NCBI RefSeq assembly: GCF_003075415.1
Contig: NZ_QDAH01000053.1
Location: 1 to 36,011 of the forward strand
Source of the DNA: Microvirga sp. KLBC 81
Lineage (GTDB): Bacteria > Pseudomonadota > Alphaproteobacteria > Rhizobiales > Beijerinckiaceae
Direction of reading: 5' to 3'
Length of the DNA: 36,011 nt
Shown one piece after another: positions 23,516 through 30,878 of the stretch. The position numbers and the translations under genes are program-made. Numbering within the stretch: position 1 is the first letter of the stretch; every line of letters begins with the position of its first letter. The notes beneath the pieces were generated by a model. That model saw only the letters and a program-made list of their open reading frames with translations, was not told where the DNA came from and made no database searches.

Positions 23516-24075
23516 ATGGTATCGGTCTGTCGCGGCTTCGCTGGCGGTCTTCTGCTGACTACAATGGCTGGGCTTTATTCAGCGCCTGTGCTGGCGAGCC
23601 ACCTGCCCAGTTGGCTCTCACAGCCAAGCGGATGGCGGAGTTGCAGCAAGTCAATAGCTACGTCAACAGTACCGTCACCGAAGTTTCCGACATGGAGCAA
23701 TACGGCCGGGAGGATGTCTGGACATTGCCCAACAGCGGCAAAGGAGATTGCGAGGATTTCGCCCTCCTAAAGCGCAAGCTCCTCATCCAGCGAGGCTGGC
23801 CAGCCTCGGCCCTGTTAATCTACGTTGGAGCGACGTCCCAAGGTGAAGCACATGCAGTGCTGACTGTTTCCACGGATCGAGGCGAGTACGTGCTCGACAA
23901 CCTGACTTCCTCAATCCTGCCCCCCTCTCAGACCGGCCACGTGTTCTATTCTCGCCAGTCAGGACGCGGCTGGATTTCGGCTTCGGGAGCGGGAACCGCT
24001 GAGCCGACTGCTGACTTCCCCGTTGCCAATCGAACACATCTGGCCAAAGTCGGCCCACGTGGTCGGCGCGGCTAG
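23516..24075 (+). pseudogene. BTLCP transglutaminase-like cysteine peptidase with disrupted N-terminus
   Basis: The catalytic part is intact: 'LALTAKRMAELQQVNSYVN', 'GKGDCEDFALLKRKLL' (catalytic Cys), 'EAHAVLTVSTDRGEYVLDN' (His and Asp). This is the bacterial transglutaminase-like cysteine proteinase family (peptidase C93), usually periplasmic and often linked to adhesin turnover. A good signal peptide, MVSVCRGFAGGLLLTTMAGL then YSAPVLA, starts at ATG 23516, but in a different frame from the catalytic part. About 30 residues normally between them are absent. So a small deletion with frameshift near 23600 separates export signal from enzyme. An in-frame start at 23503 would give a cytoplasmic form with an abnormal N-terminus. 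Confidence 0.75.
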
Positions 24076-24245
24076 CTCTTTCCACGAATTCATTATCTCT
24101 GGCTGACCTCTTGCGAGATGTGGGCACCCGGTCCGGATAGTGCTCCAGGAGTTGGTCAATGTGTCTGGTTGCATTGACACCATCTGGCGCACAGTCGCTC
24201 CACTGACATGACAAGCCTGCGAGAGAATAAGCAAGCCACAGGGCG

Positions 24246-26240
24246 TCAAGGTAGAGGGCGGATCTGGGTCGGACACGGCAAGGGTGGGTATGCCTTCGTC
24301 AGAGCTTGCGCCTGTGCGCCTGACAGCACTCGGTGGGCGAGGAGCGCCTCGGCCACGGCCAGAACCGCATCCTTGTGCTTGGTCACGAGCATGATCGCAC
24401 GATCCAACAGGCGCTGCAGATCGGCCTCGATGCGTTGAGCAAAGCGGCTATCGAGGCGCACCAAAGTGCTGGCCTCCTCGGCCCCAACTTGGTGCAGCAG
24501 CATACTTCCCAGGCCGAAGCTGCCATGCAGGGCCGAAAGCTCGCGTGTGGCGAGCGCCAGATCGCTCACCGCCCCAGCGCTCGCACCAGCACCCAGCACG
24601 ATATCGGCGGCCCGTCCAGCGAGGCCGATCACCACGGTATCCTCGATCACGCTCCGGGTCGGGATAAAGCCTGGATGATTGATGCTGGTCATTCCACCAC
24701 TGGCACCCACCAGCTGCAGCGACACGCTCTGGAGGATGCGGCCTAAAGCCAGCGCCACAACGGCGTGGCCAGCCTCGTGGATGGCACACGCCCGCAACTC
24801 GCTAGCACTGCGTGGCTCCGGCGGACTGGCCTCGACGAGGACATCATCGAGCGTGAGAGGCCGGCCAGCGAGCCGAGCGCGCCGGCGGGCGCTGTGTATC
24901 ACTTGCACAACATCGGCGCCGACCCGCCCCAGCAGAAGCTGCGCTACATGAGCAAGATCGGCGTCAGCGAGCTCACCCTTGAGGTGCGCCCGCAGGATGC
25001 CCGTCAGTCCCTCAACATCAGGTGGAGCGATCTCGATCAGCCGGTCGAACCGGCCCGAACGGCGCAACGCGGGGTCGACCTTGTCGATAAAATTGGTCGC
25101 GGCGATCAGCACCACATTGGGGCAGGCCTGACGCAGAGCATCGATGCTGAGCAGCATTCCGGTGATGATCGGCGCCCAGAAATCGCTGTTGGTCGATCCA
25201 CTCATGGACTGTCGGCTCGGCAACGCATCGAGCTCGTCGATGAAACCGACACAGGGGCGGGTTGCGCGCAGAGTGGCAAAGAACTTCTTCTGTTCCTTGA
25301 CCACCGCCCCGAGATGACCGTCCGAGGCACTGAACCACTCGGACACGCTCGTCATCACGAGCGGCAAACCGGCGGCCTTGGCCAGCGCCTTTGCTAGCGA
25401 AGTTTTACCGGTCCCAGGAACCCCGAACAGCAGACAGCTTTCCAGAGCTGCCGTCGGGGTATGGCCAGCACGCCTGTCCTCAACGTCACGGACGATCTGC
25501 TCGGCCCAGGTGCGCGCCTCACCGTAGCCGGTGAGCGTCTCCAGAGCAGGGCCATCATCGGCAAATGTCACGCCGGTGCGCGCGCTAGCAGCCCGCGCCA
25601 GCCGGGCTGCGATGGCTTGGCGGGTCGAGCCCGGCCGGAAAGCGGCGCAGAAGTCCATCCAGTCGAGGCCGGCGAGGTCGTGCGCGGACAGCGTCACAGC
25701 TTCGCCCTTGCGGCTGAAGGCGCGGATGGCGCGCTCGACCAGTGCGGCGTCGGGCGCGGGTACGACAACAGTGACGTCCGCAGCAGCGAGCAGCACTTTC
25801 GACAGCTCACGCTCTGGATCAGCGGCAATGCCGGCGACGGTCACACCCTTGTTCAGGGCCTTGGCGGCCTCTTCGGCGCGGTGGAGTTGCTCGTCGGGCC
25901 GATGAAGCCGCTCGGACGGGCTGATGATCCGAAGTCCCTGTGAAGCCAAGTGCTTGAGCGCCTCGGATAGCGGCGCGACCCACGCCGGCGAAGGCGCTGC
26001 GACAACGAGCGCGAGGGCGCTGTCGCCGCGCTTGAGCCGGCGCAGGAGATCGGGCCCGAGCGCCTGCCGCAGCAGCGGCTTGGCCAGCAGTTCCCACAGG
26101 AACGGCCGCTGCCGGGCCCTCGCCTGGCTCAGGAGGCTCTCCTGGCCAGAGGGGGCGGGCAGAGCAGGGCTGCCGTCCTGATCGTCTTCCACAACAAGGT
26201 CATCGACAATGTCGGTGCTGGAGAGAGTATGAATGCTCAT
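24246..26240 (-). CDS. Soluble AAA+ ATPase fused to M41 (FtsH-type) zinc protease
   Basis: A 664-residue protein. Residues 1-250 form an unrecognised N-terminal region without membrane helices. The AAA+ domain follows, with Walker A 'GVPGTGKT' (273-280), Walker B 'VGFIDELDAL' (331-340), sensor 1 'IAATNF' and arginine fingers 'RRSGRFDR' (393-400), then a lid. The M41 peptidase has 'HEAGH' (488-492) and the third zinc ligand probably Asp560 in 'SDLALAT'. This is the FtsH core, but real FtsH begins with two membrane helices and lacks this N-terminal region. It would be an ATP-driven processive protease in the cytoplasm. ATG 26240 has GGAGA upstream. It ends a probable three-gene operon; the gap to the preceding gene is 23 bp. 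Confidence 0.88.
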   Translation of the reverse strand: MSIHTLSSTDIVDDLVVEDDQDGSPALPAPSGQESLLSQARARQRPFLWELLAKPLLRQALGPDLLRRLKRGDSALALVVAAPSPAWVAPLSEALKHLASQGLRIISPSERLHRPDEQLHRAEEAAKALNKGVTVAGIAADPERELSKVLLAAADVTVVVPAPDAALVERAIRAFSRKGEAVTLSAHDLAGLDWMDFCAAFRPGSTRQAIAARLARAASARTGVTFADDGPALETLTGYGEARTWAEQIVRDVEDRRAGHTPTAALESCLLFGVPGTGKTSLAKALAKAAGLPLVMTSVSEWFSASDGHLGAVVKEQKKFFATLRATRPCVGFIDELDALPSRQSMSGSTNSDFWAPIITGMLLSIDALRQACPNVVLIAATNFIDKVDPALRRSGRFDRLIEIAPPDVEGLTGILRAHLKGELADADLAHVAQLLLGRVGADVVQVIHSARRRARLAGRPLTLDDVLVEASPPEPRSASELRACAIHEAGHAVVALALGRILQSVSLQLVGASGGMTSINHPGFIPTRSVIEDTVVIGLAGRAADIVLGAGASAGAVSDLALATRELSALHGSFGLGSMLLHQVGAEEASTLVRLDSRFAQRIEADLQRLLDRAIMLVTKHKDAVLAVAEALLAHRVLSGAQAQALTKAYPPLPCPTQIRPLP

Positions 26241-26263
26241 GATGATGGTCTCCGGCCAGAAGT

Positions 26264-26899
26264 TCAGCGCCGGGCAGCGAGGCTGACCTCGCTCTGCAAG
26301 TCGATCGGGCGGTCGAGAGCAATCGTCAGCACGCGCTCAGTGACCAGCCGCAGCACCGCCCCGGCTGGATCGGTGCTGCAGGCCAGCCACTCGGCGCAGA
26401 CCTCAAGCGAGGCGCTGCCGCCGAATTCCGTGAGATGCGAGAGGAGGATGAGGCGCTCGCGCGGTGTGACGTGCACGCCGTCACAAGCGGAAACCAACAG
26501 TGCATTGGTCAGTCGCGGCTCGGCCCGGATGACGCTCTCCGGCACCAGCACAAGGCGTTGCCCGCTGAGCTCACGGGTCCACTTGAGGTCGAGGATGCGG
26601 GCATGCAGGACCGGGTCACGCCAGCAGACGCTCGGTACCGCAACGAGGCTGACGGTACGTCCACTGGTGAACCGGACCGAGCGGAGGACAAGACCAGCCT
26701 GCGCCAGATCGAGAGTGTGTGCGAACTTCTCACATTGTGGGTCGTCCGAGACGGAACGGACGCCGGACTTAACGCCCAACACGGCATCGAAGGCAAAGGG
26801 CAGGGGAGCTTCGCGCCCGAGGCTGGCGACCACGGCGACACGCGAGGAGGTCTCAAGTGCACTGGAGGCAGTGACGGGAGAAACGTAGTTCATAGGCAT
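26264..26899 (-). CDS. 211-aa protein, possible degenerate TnsA-like nuclease
   Basis: The second half, 'GQRLVLVPESVIRAEPRLTN' then 'VTPRERLILLSHLTEFGG' and 'AVLRLVTERVLTIALDRP', resembles the C-terminal half of TnsA-like (PD-(D/E)XK) endonucleases: 'V..E..IR..PRL.NA', followed by a winged-helix-like region. In the first half a possible Glu ('PQCEKFAHTLDLA') and 'RILDLKW' sit where catalytic residues would be, but no clean D...ExK signature is visible, so it may be inactive or unrelated. ATG 26899 has AGGAAAG directly upstream. It lies 23 bp upstream of the AAA+/M41 gene and 95 bp after the GIY-YIG gene, all on the same strand. The function is unknown. Confidence 0.7.
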   Translation of the reverse strand: MPMNYVSPVTASSALETSSRVAVVASLGREAPLPFAFDAVLGVKSGVRSVSDDPQCEKFAHTLDLAQAGLVLRSVRFTSGRTVSLVAVPSVCWRDPVLHARILDLKWTRELSGQRLVLVPESVIRAEPRLTNALLVSACDGVHVTPRERLILLSHLTEFGGSASLEVCAEWLACSTDPAGAVLRLVTERVLTIALDRPIDLQSEVSLAARR

Positions 26900-26994
26900 A
26901 GCTTTCCTGTTCGCCAGCGCAACGAGCGTGGCGGTGATGATGAGAAAGGGATGGGAGAAAAGCGCGCAAGCTCAGGAGCCTGCGCCGACCTGGA

Positions 26995-28020
26995 TCAGAT
27001 CAGACGAAAGGTATCGATGGTGCAGGTTCGCAGGACCGCGCCGGCACCCTGGGTCGAGCCCGTGAGGCATTTGGCTAATCGGCTCGGGCTCTCGAACGGT
27101 TCGTCACGGGTGACGACGAGTTTCGTCTCGTCCGTCGGATGAGCGTTGAGGACGCCCGTGGCCAGCAACGTCGCCCGGTGCTCGCGAATGTAGCGCGGCA
27201 GCGTCGTGGTCTCGACAGCGCTCACCTCGCTGCCCTTGTGCACGAGCAACGTGCCGTCAGGCAGCTTTTCCGCGGTGGCCTGAAGGTCGCCGTAGTGCAG
27301 CCGGTAGCGGGTTCCAATCGGATCCTCAGCTTTCAGGCCTGGACCACGTTCGCCATCCAATCCGGTCGAATGAGTGAACGGCCCCTGAGGCATCATCGGA
27401 TCAGGAGTTGAGCTGAGCCGGGATGGCTTCAGGAACTCACTGAAGTCGAAACGCGATGCCGCCGGAGCGACCGTGTGCGGGACGGCCTCACGCTCGAGGA
27501 CGGGTACCGGTTCGAGGAAGTGGTGCCCCATCGACACCAACAGACGGCGGGCCTCGACAACATAGTTGTCGAGCACGCGGCGCTCCTCCTCGGACACATG
27601 ATTGCGTCTGGGAGACACACCGATCACCAGATCGAGGTGCGGGGCATGCTCGAGAAGGCTATTGAAGCGCCACTCCAGGTGCTTGCCTGCGGCTTCAAAC
27701 CAGCCCGGCTGCTCGCAGCCGAAGATGATGACGAAATGCCAAGCGCGGTCGGAGTCGTTGATCTTGCGCATCAGACGGTGGCCCACGTTCTTGCCCTCGC
27801 CGCACATGACGTAAGGACGTTGATCACTGGCATTCGGCAAGCCGATCGCAGCGTAGCAGCCCGTCGAATTGAGGACAGGTAGGGAGATCTCATGAGGGAG
27901 ATCTTCGACGCGCATGACCATGACGGTCGGAACCCAGATGGACGCGCGCTGTTTGACCGGACCCCTCAGCTTGATGAGGGACATCACGACGGACGTGAAA
28001 GGTGGAAGGTTGTTGGACAT
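26995..28020 (-). CDS. GIY-YIG-like nuclease with C-terminal DUF4357
   Basis: A 341-residue protein from ATG 28020 (AAGGG upstream; a GTG nine codons earlier is less likely). Residues ~50-125 fit a GIY-YIG domain: 'GCYAAIG' for GIY, 'YVMCGEGKNVGHRL' for the YIG strand with the catalytic Arg82, and 'KHLEWRFNSLL' with the conserved Glu116. Residues ~240-335 match DUF4357, with 'GTLLVHKGSEVSAV', 'RATLLATGVL' and 'FESPSRLAKCLTGSTQGAG'. GIY-YIG/DUF4357 proteins are thought to cut or bind nucleic acids and occur in accessory regions. A linker of about 110 residues joins the two. The first tyrosine is present and the second motif is divergent, so activity is uncertain. It heads the three-gene set that ends with the AAA+ protease. 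Confidence 0.8.
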   Translation of the reverse strand: MSNNLPPFTSVVMSLIKLRGPVKQRASIWVPTVMVMRVEDLPHEISLPVLNSTGCYAAIGLPNASDQRPYVMCGEGKNVGHRLMRKINDSDRAWHFVIIFGCEQPGWFEAAGKHLEWRFNSLLEHAPHLDLVIGVSPRRNHVSEEERRVLDNYVVEARRLLVSMGHHFLEPVPVLEREAVPHTVAPAASRFDFSEFLKPSRLSSTPDPMMPQGPFTHSTGLDGERGPGLKAEDPIGTRYRLHYGDLQATAEKLPDGTLLVHKGSEVSAVETTTLPRYIREHRATLLATGVLNAHPTDETKLVVTRDEPFESPSRLAKCLTGSTQGAGAVLRTCTIDTFRLI

Positions 28021-28141
28021 GAATGCAAACCCTTGACGATGGCCCACACCGCTCCGTCGGCAGGACAGTGCCGTGACTGAACCCGCCAGGCAGGCAGCAG
28101 AGGAGGAGCGTTAGGGCCGGAGAGATGAGGGGTGAAACGGC

Positions 28142-28279
28142 TCAGGCGCGGCAGCCGGACGGCTGCGGGCACAGGACCTTGCCGCACGGGATCGCCAGGA
28201 TCGCGCACGGACGGTTCATCTCAGTTCGACAAGGGGCTTTCAATGCGCGCACAAGCGCGCTACTGCATACAGCAGCCAT
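28142..28279 (-). CDS. Possible Cys-rich small protein, 45 aa
   Basis: A frame from ATG 28279 to TGA 28142, with AGGAG eight bases upstream. The product, starting MAAVCSSALVRALKAPCRTE, contains six Cys in 45 residues and ends 'CPQPSGCRA'. It lies upstream of, and in the same direction as, the GIY-YIG gene, between it and the palindromic site at 28400. The ribosome-binding site is good, but a frame this short in GC-rich DNA may be chance. Confidence 0.35.
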   Translation of the reverse strand: MAAVCSSALVRALKAPCRTEMNRPCAILAIPCGKVLCPQPSGCRA

Positions 28280-28364
28280 GGTCGGGTCTCCTACGGACTC
28301 GGACTGTGGTCAGGCACCCTGTCGGTGGTGGTACACCGGCAGGGGCCGCCCTGAATGGGCGGGC

Positions 28365-28457
28365 CGTTGCCACATCGGCTTGGCTGTAAGATAGCGGAAT
28401 ATTGGATTATTGCAAGTATAAATTCCAATAAACAGAGACGTTAAAAATCTATTAACG
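28365..28457 (-). promoter_or_regulatory. AT-rich promoter region with two inverted repeats
   Basis: TATTGGA (28400-28406) and TCCAATA (28424-28430) are perfect 7-bp arms 17 bp apart. CGTTAA (28439-28444) and TTAACG (28452-28457) are a second pair. On the minus strand TTGCAA, 16 bp, TATCTT could be −35 and −10 boxes placed over the first palindrome. This is a plausible repressed promoter for the GIY-YIG/AAA+ operon. The AT content here is clearly above that of its surroundings. Confidence 0.5.
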
Positions 28458-28842
28458 GATGCGGATAAGTAATCCCCTCCGACTCGCTCCGAAAGTGGAA
28501 CTGTTGTGACGGGCTGAAGGAATTCAGCCCCGCGGCTTGCCCCAATAGAGCGTAAAACCAATGCGTCCACCGCTCTGGCCACACCTGCATGATCTTTATC
28601 GGTGGGTTGTTCTTCCTGGAGCGGTCACACGCGACAAGATACACCAAGAGCGCAGGGGATCACTCAAGACCAATCGGTTGCCGCTCTGTTCGCGGACCGA
28701 TGGCAAGCCGTGATGGATCCGCAGAGGCAGATCGTATTCTGCGGCTTGCATTAGCAAGTTCCGATAGCCAAGACGTATTGCTCGAGAGCAGAGGATTGCC
28801 ACGCTAGGGTGATTCCAGCTCTTCGCACGCATCGTGCGATGA
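28458..28842. other. No supported gene
   Basis: Short open frames on both strands have no motif or convincing ribosome-binding site. I see nothing I can name. Confidence 0.45.
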
Positions 28843-30009
28843 TCAAGCTTCAGCGCGTTTGCGCCCGGCTGTCAGGCGCAAGGAGCCGTTGGCGCCTGTG
28901 ACCTTGGGCTGATCCAAGTTGAGGTTGCCGAGCTTCCAGGATTGCAGCACCACAGAAGCATCCCCGATCGACTTCGGCTTCACGCCACCGTCTGTGGCGC
29001 GCTCAATTGAAAGGACCTTCCCGCTCCAGTCGAGCAGCAGGCGGTCGTCGGGTTCAAATCCCGCGCTGTCCCACAGCTCCCGCGGCAGGCGGATGGAGGT
29101 GTAGAACCGATCCGGGCGCTTGGCGTCCGCAATGGATTTCACCACGACCGCAGCGGATGGGATCTGTCCCTCTTTGACCTCGGCCTTCCGCTTGCGCCCA
29201 GCCGGCCGTGGCGCCTCCTCCAGCTCTGGTACAGACGCTGGCTCAGCATCGACGGCTTGCGTCAACTCGGGGCCGGCCTCAGCCTTCATCACAGACTGCT
29301 GCTCGGCTACAGGATGCGCGAGATGCGGGATCGCCTGGATGGCACCGACAATCTGCCGAAGACCCCCTGAGAGACCCTCCGTCGACTGGATGAGGGCAGG
29401 GGCCAAGCGTGCGATGGCTTCGATCTGCTGGCCTCCGAGAGCCACCAGCTTGCTCACCTGCTCGGCCATGAGCTCCATGGTGGAGCGGAGGCTTTTCAGA
29501 TCCGCGGCCATCCCGGTCAGGGCCTGCTCCACCTCGGGCGACAGGGCAGGGGACGACATTGGCTGGGGTGCAGCAGCTGGAGCGGCGGGGCGAGGGGGCT
29601 GCCCCTCCTTGGGGCGGAAGACCTCCGCGGCCAGGGCCTCAGGCTTGCCCAGGTGGCGCGCCAGGATCTCAGCTGTATCCTTGTGGCGCGCCTTCATCGG
29701 AGCCGCCTCGCGATTCGGTTGCCCTGCCGGCGCTGCAAACCCGTGGCGGGGAGCTTCAGTTGCCCGCCGACGTTCAGTATCCCGCGGTCTCGCCAGACAT
29801 GCAGGGCATAGATCATAGGTGCGATCTCGCCCCAGAAGCCAGCCGCGATCCTTGAAGTAGCCCTTGATCACGTCATCGCTGACGGACTGATTGGCTTCAT
29901 AGCTGTCACTCTTGGGACACTCAGCACAACGAGCGGTGAACCGATACTTTGAGGGGACGCCACCGCTACGGGTGATATGCGGCTCGAACTGACGCACGGG
30001 ACGAGGCAT
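28843..30009 (-). CDS. Zinc-ribbon protein with AbrB-like C-terminal region, 388 aa
   Basis: The N-terminal ~75 residues hold two CxxC pairs (C28/C31 and C68/C71), separated by 'ANQSVSDDVIKGYFKDRGW', a probable zinc-binding fold. A long Ala/Pro-rich linker follows, then a helical stretch around 'TGMAADLKSLRSTMELMAEQ' with hydrophobic heptads, and another charged linker. Near residues 300-345, 'DRFYTSIRLPRELWDSAGF' and 'EPDDRLLLDWSGKVLSIERA' read like an AbrB/SpoVT swapped-hairpin DNA-binding domain. The C-terminus is basic (GRKRAEA). The combination suggests a DNA-binding regulator or nucleoid-type protein, but I know no named family. It lies upstream of the AAA+ operon on the same strand, about 820 bp away. 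Confidence 0.7.
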   Translation of the reverse strand: MPRPVRQFEPHITRSGGVPSKYRFTARCAECPKSDSYEANQSVSDDVIKGYFKDRGWLLGRDRTYDLCPACLARPRDTERRRATEAPRHGFAAPAGQPNREAAPMKARHKDTAEILARHLGKPEALAAEVFRPKEGQPPRPAAPAAAPQPMSSPALSPEVEQALTGMAADLKSLRSTMELMAEQVSKLVALGGQQIEAIARLAPALIQSTEGLSGGLRQIVGAIQAIPHLAHPVAEQQSVMKAEAGPELTQAVDAEPASVPELEEAPRPAGRKRKAEVKEGQIPSAAVVVKSIADAKRPDRFYTSIRLPRELWDSAGFEPDDRLLLDWSGKVLSIERATDGGVKPKSIGDASVVLQSWKLGNLNLDQPKVTGANGSLRLTAGRKRAEA

Positions 30010-30390
30010 CTTGCTTTTCTCAACAATAATAATCGCAGGTAGCTTTATTCGATGACGAGGCTTGCTGAAGGGCGCCGATCTGGCCCGTCATCCTGAAAAT
30101 CACAGGGATGAATGGGGGAGCTCTAATGCAATTCTCGGCGAGATCCAAGCGCATACCTTCACCGATGGCTTGCACGGATCGAGAAGATTAATTTCGCTGA
30201 GCAGAGCTGCCTTGATCGATTGGTCGATCGGCTACTGGTCTCCAACAGCCGGTAGACAACGAGGAGCAGGACTGGTTCTACAACAGAGAAAGTTCGTGTT
30301 GCGGTCGTGGCAGGCCGCAGGGGGCATGAGGTTGGCGCGATCGAACTTGTGTAGCAAGTCCCTGCGTGTGGTCACAGGCTTTGGGGCCTG
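30010..30390. other. Intergenic stretch, no supported gene
   Basis: The AT-rich part next to 30010 (AACAATAATAATC) is a likely leader of the zinc-ribbon gene. A 110-codon plus-strand frame here lacks motifs and is treated as chance. Confidence 0.45.
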
Positions 30391-30651
30391 CTAGTCCGTG
30401 AATCGAGCTCCATAAGAGACGCCGGTCGTCCAAACCAACCGGACGCTGGCTGCGGCTCCTGTGTCCGGGATCCGCAGCTCGAATTCGATGGGGAGATCGG
30501 CAGGACCGTCGATCTCAAGGCGCACTCCGGTCTCAGACAGATCCCAGACGGTGCACGCGATTGGCGTCCGGACAGTCTTATGCGCAATCCATCCCTTCAG
30601 ATGAGTGGGTAAGCGCTCGTGTGATCGACGCTCGGACAGTCCATGGGCCAT
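30391..30651 (-). CDS. PilZ domain protein
   Basis: An 86-residue single-domain protein with the c-di-GMP-binding signature: an RxxxR-type 'RRSHERLPTH' near residue 8-17 and 'DLSETGVRLEI' (D-x-S-x-x-G) near residue 38, followed by strands 'FELRIPDT' and 'ASVRLVWTTGVSYGARF'. Stand-alone PilZ proteins act as c-di-GMP receptors that modulate motility, polysaccharide synthesis or unknown partners; abundant in Methylobacteriaceae. The second residue pattern is complete, so binding is plausible. The start is the ATG at 30651. Its partner is not apparent from the neighbours. Confidence 0.88.
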   Translation of the reverse strand: MAHGLSERRSHERLPTHLKGWIAHKTVRTPIACTVWDLSETGVRLEIDGPADLPIEFELRIPDTGAAASVRLVWTTGVSYGARFTD

Positions 30652-30878
30652 GCACAGAATCCTTCATAGAAAGAAGGCCTCTTTAGGAGAGCAAGATGGC
30701 GTGAGGCTTTCTTGGCTCTGCGGCAGGAGATGGCTGCGCTGGTGCCCGGCAAAGCGCCAGCGCCAGACAGGTCACAATTGTGCGACGAGAGCAGGAAGAG
30801 TGCGGTCGCCGCTTTGCTCTTGCCCGCTAATGAAGCGGCCTGCTCTCGTGGCAATGACCTTGCGGAGGTGGAAAAGGC

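Noticed and set aside
24765..25397. 210-codon plus-strand open frame
   Set aside because: Antisense to the AAA+/M41 gene, in which all motifs are in frame on the minus strand.
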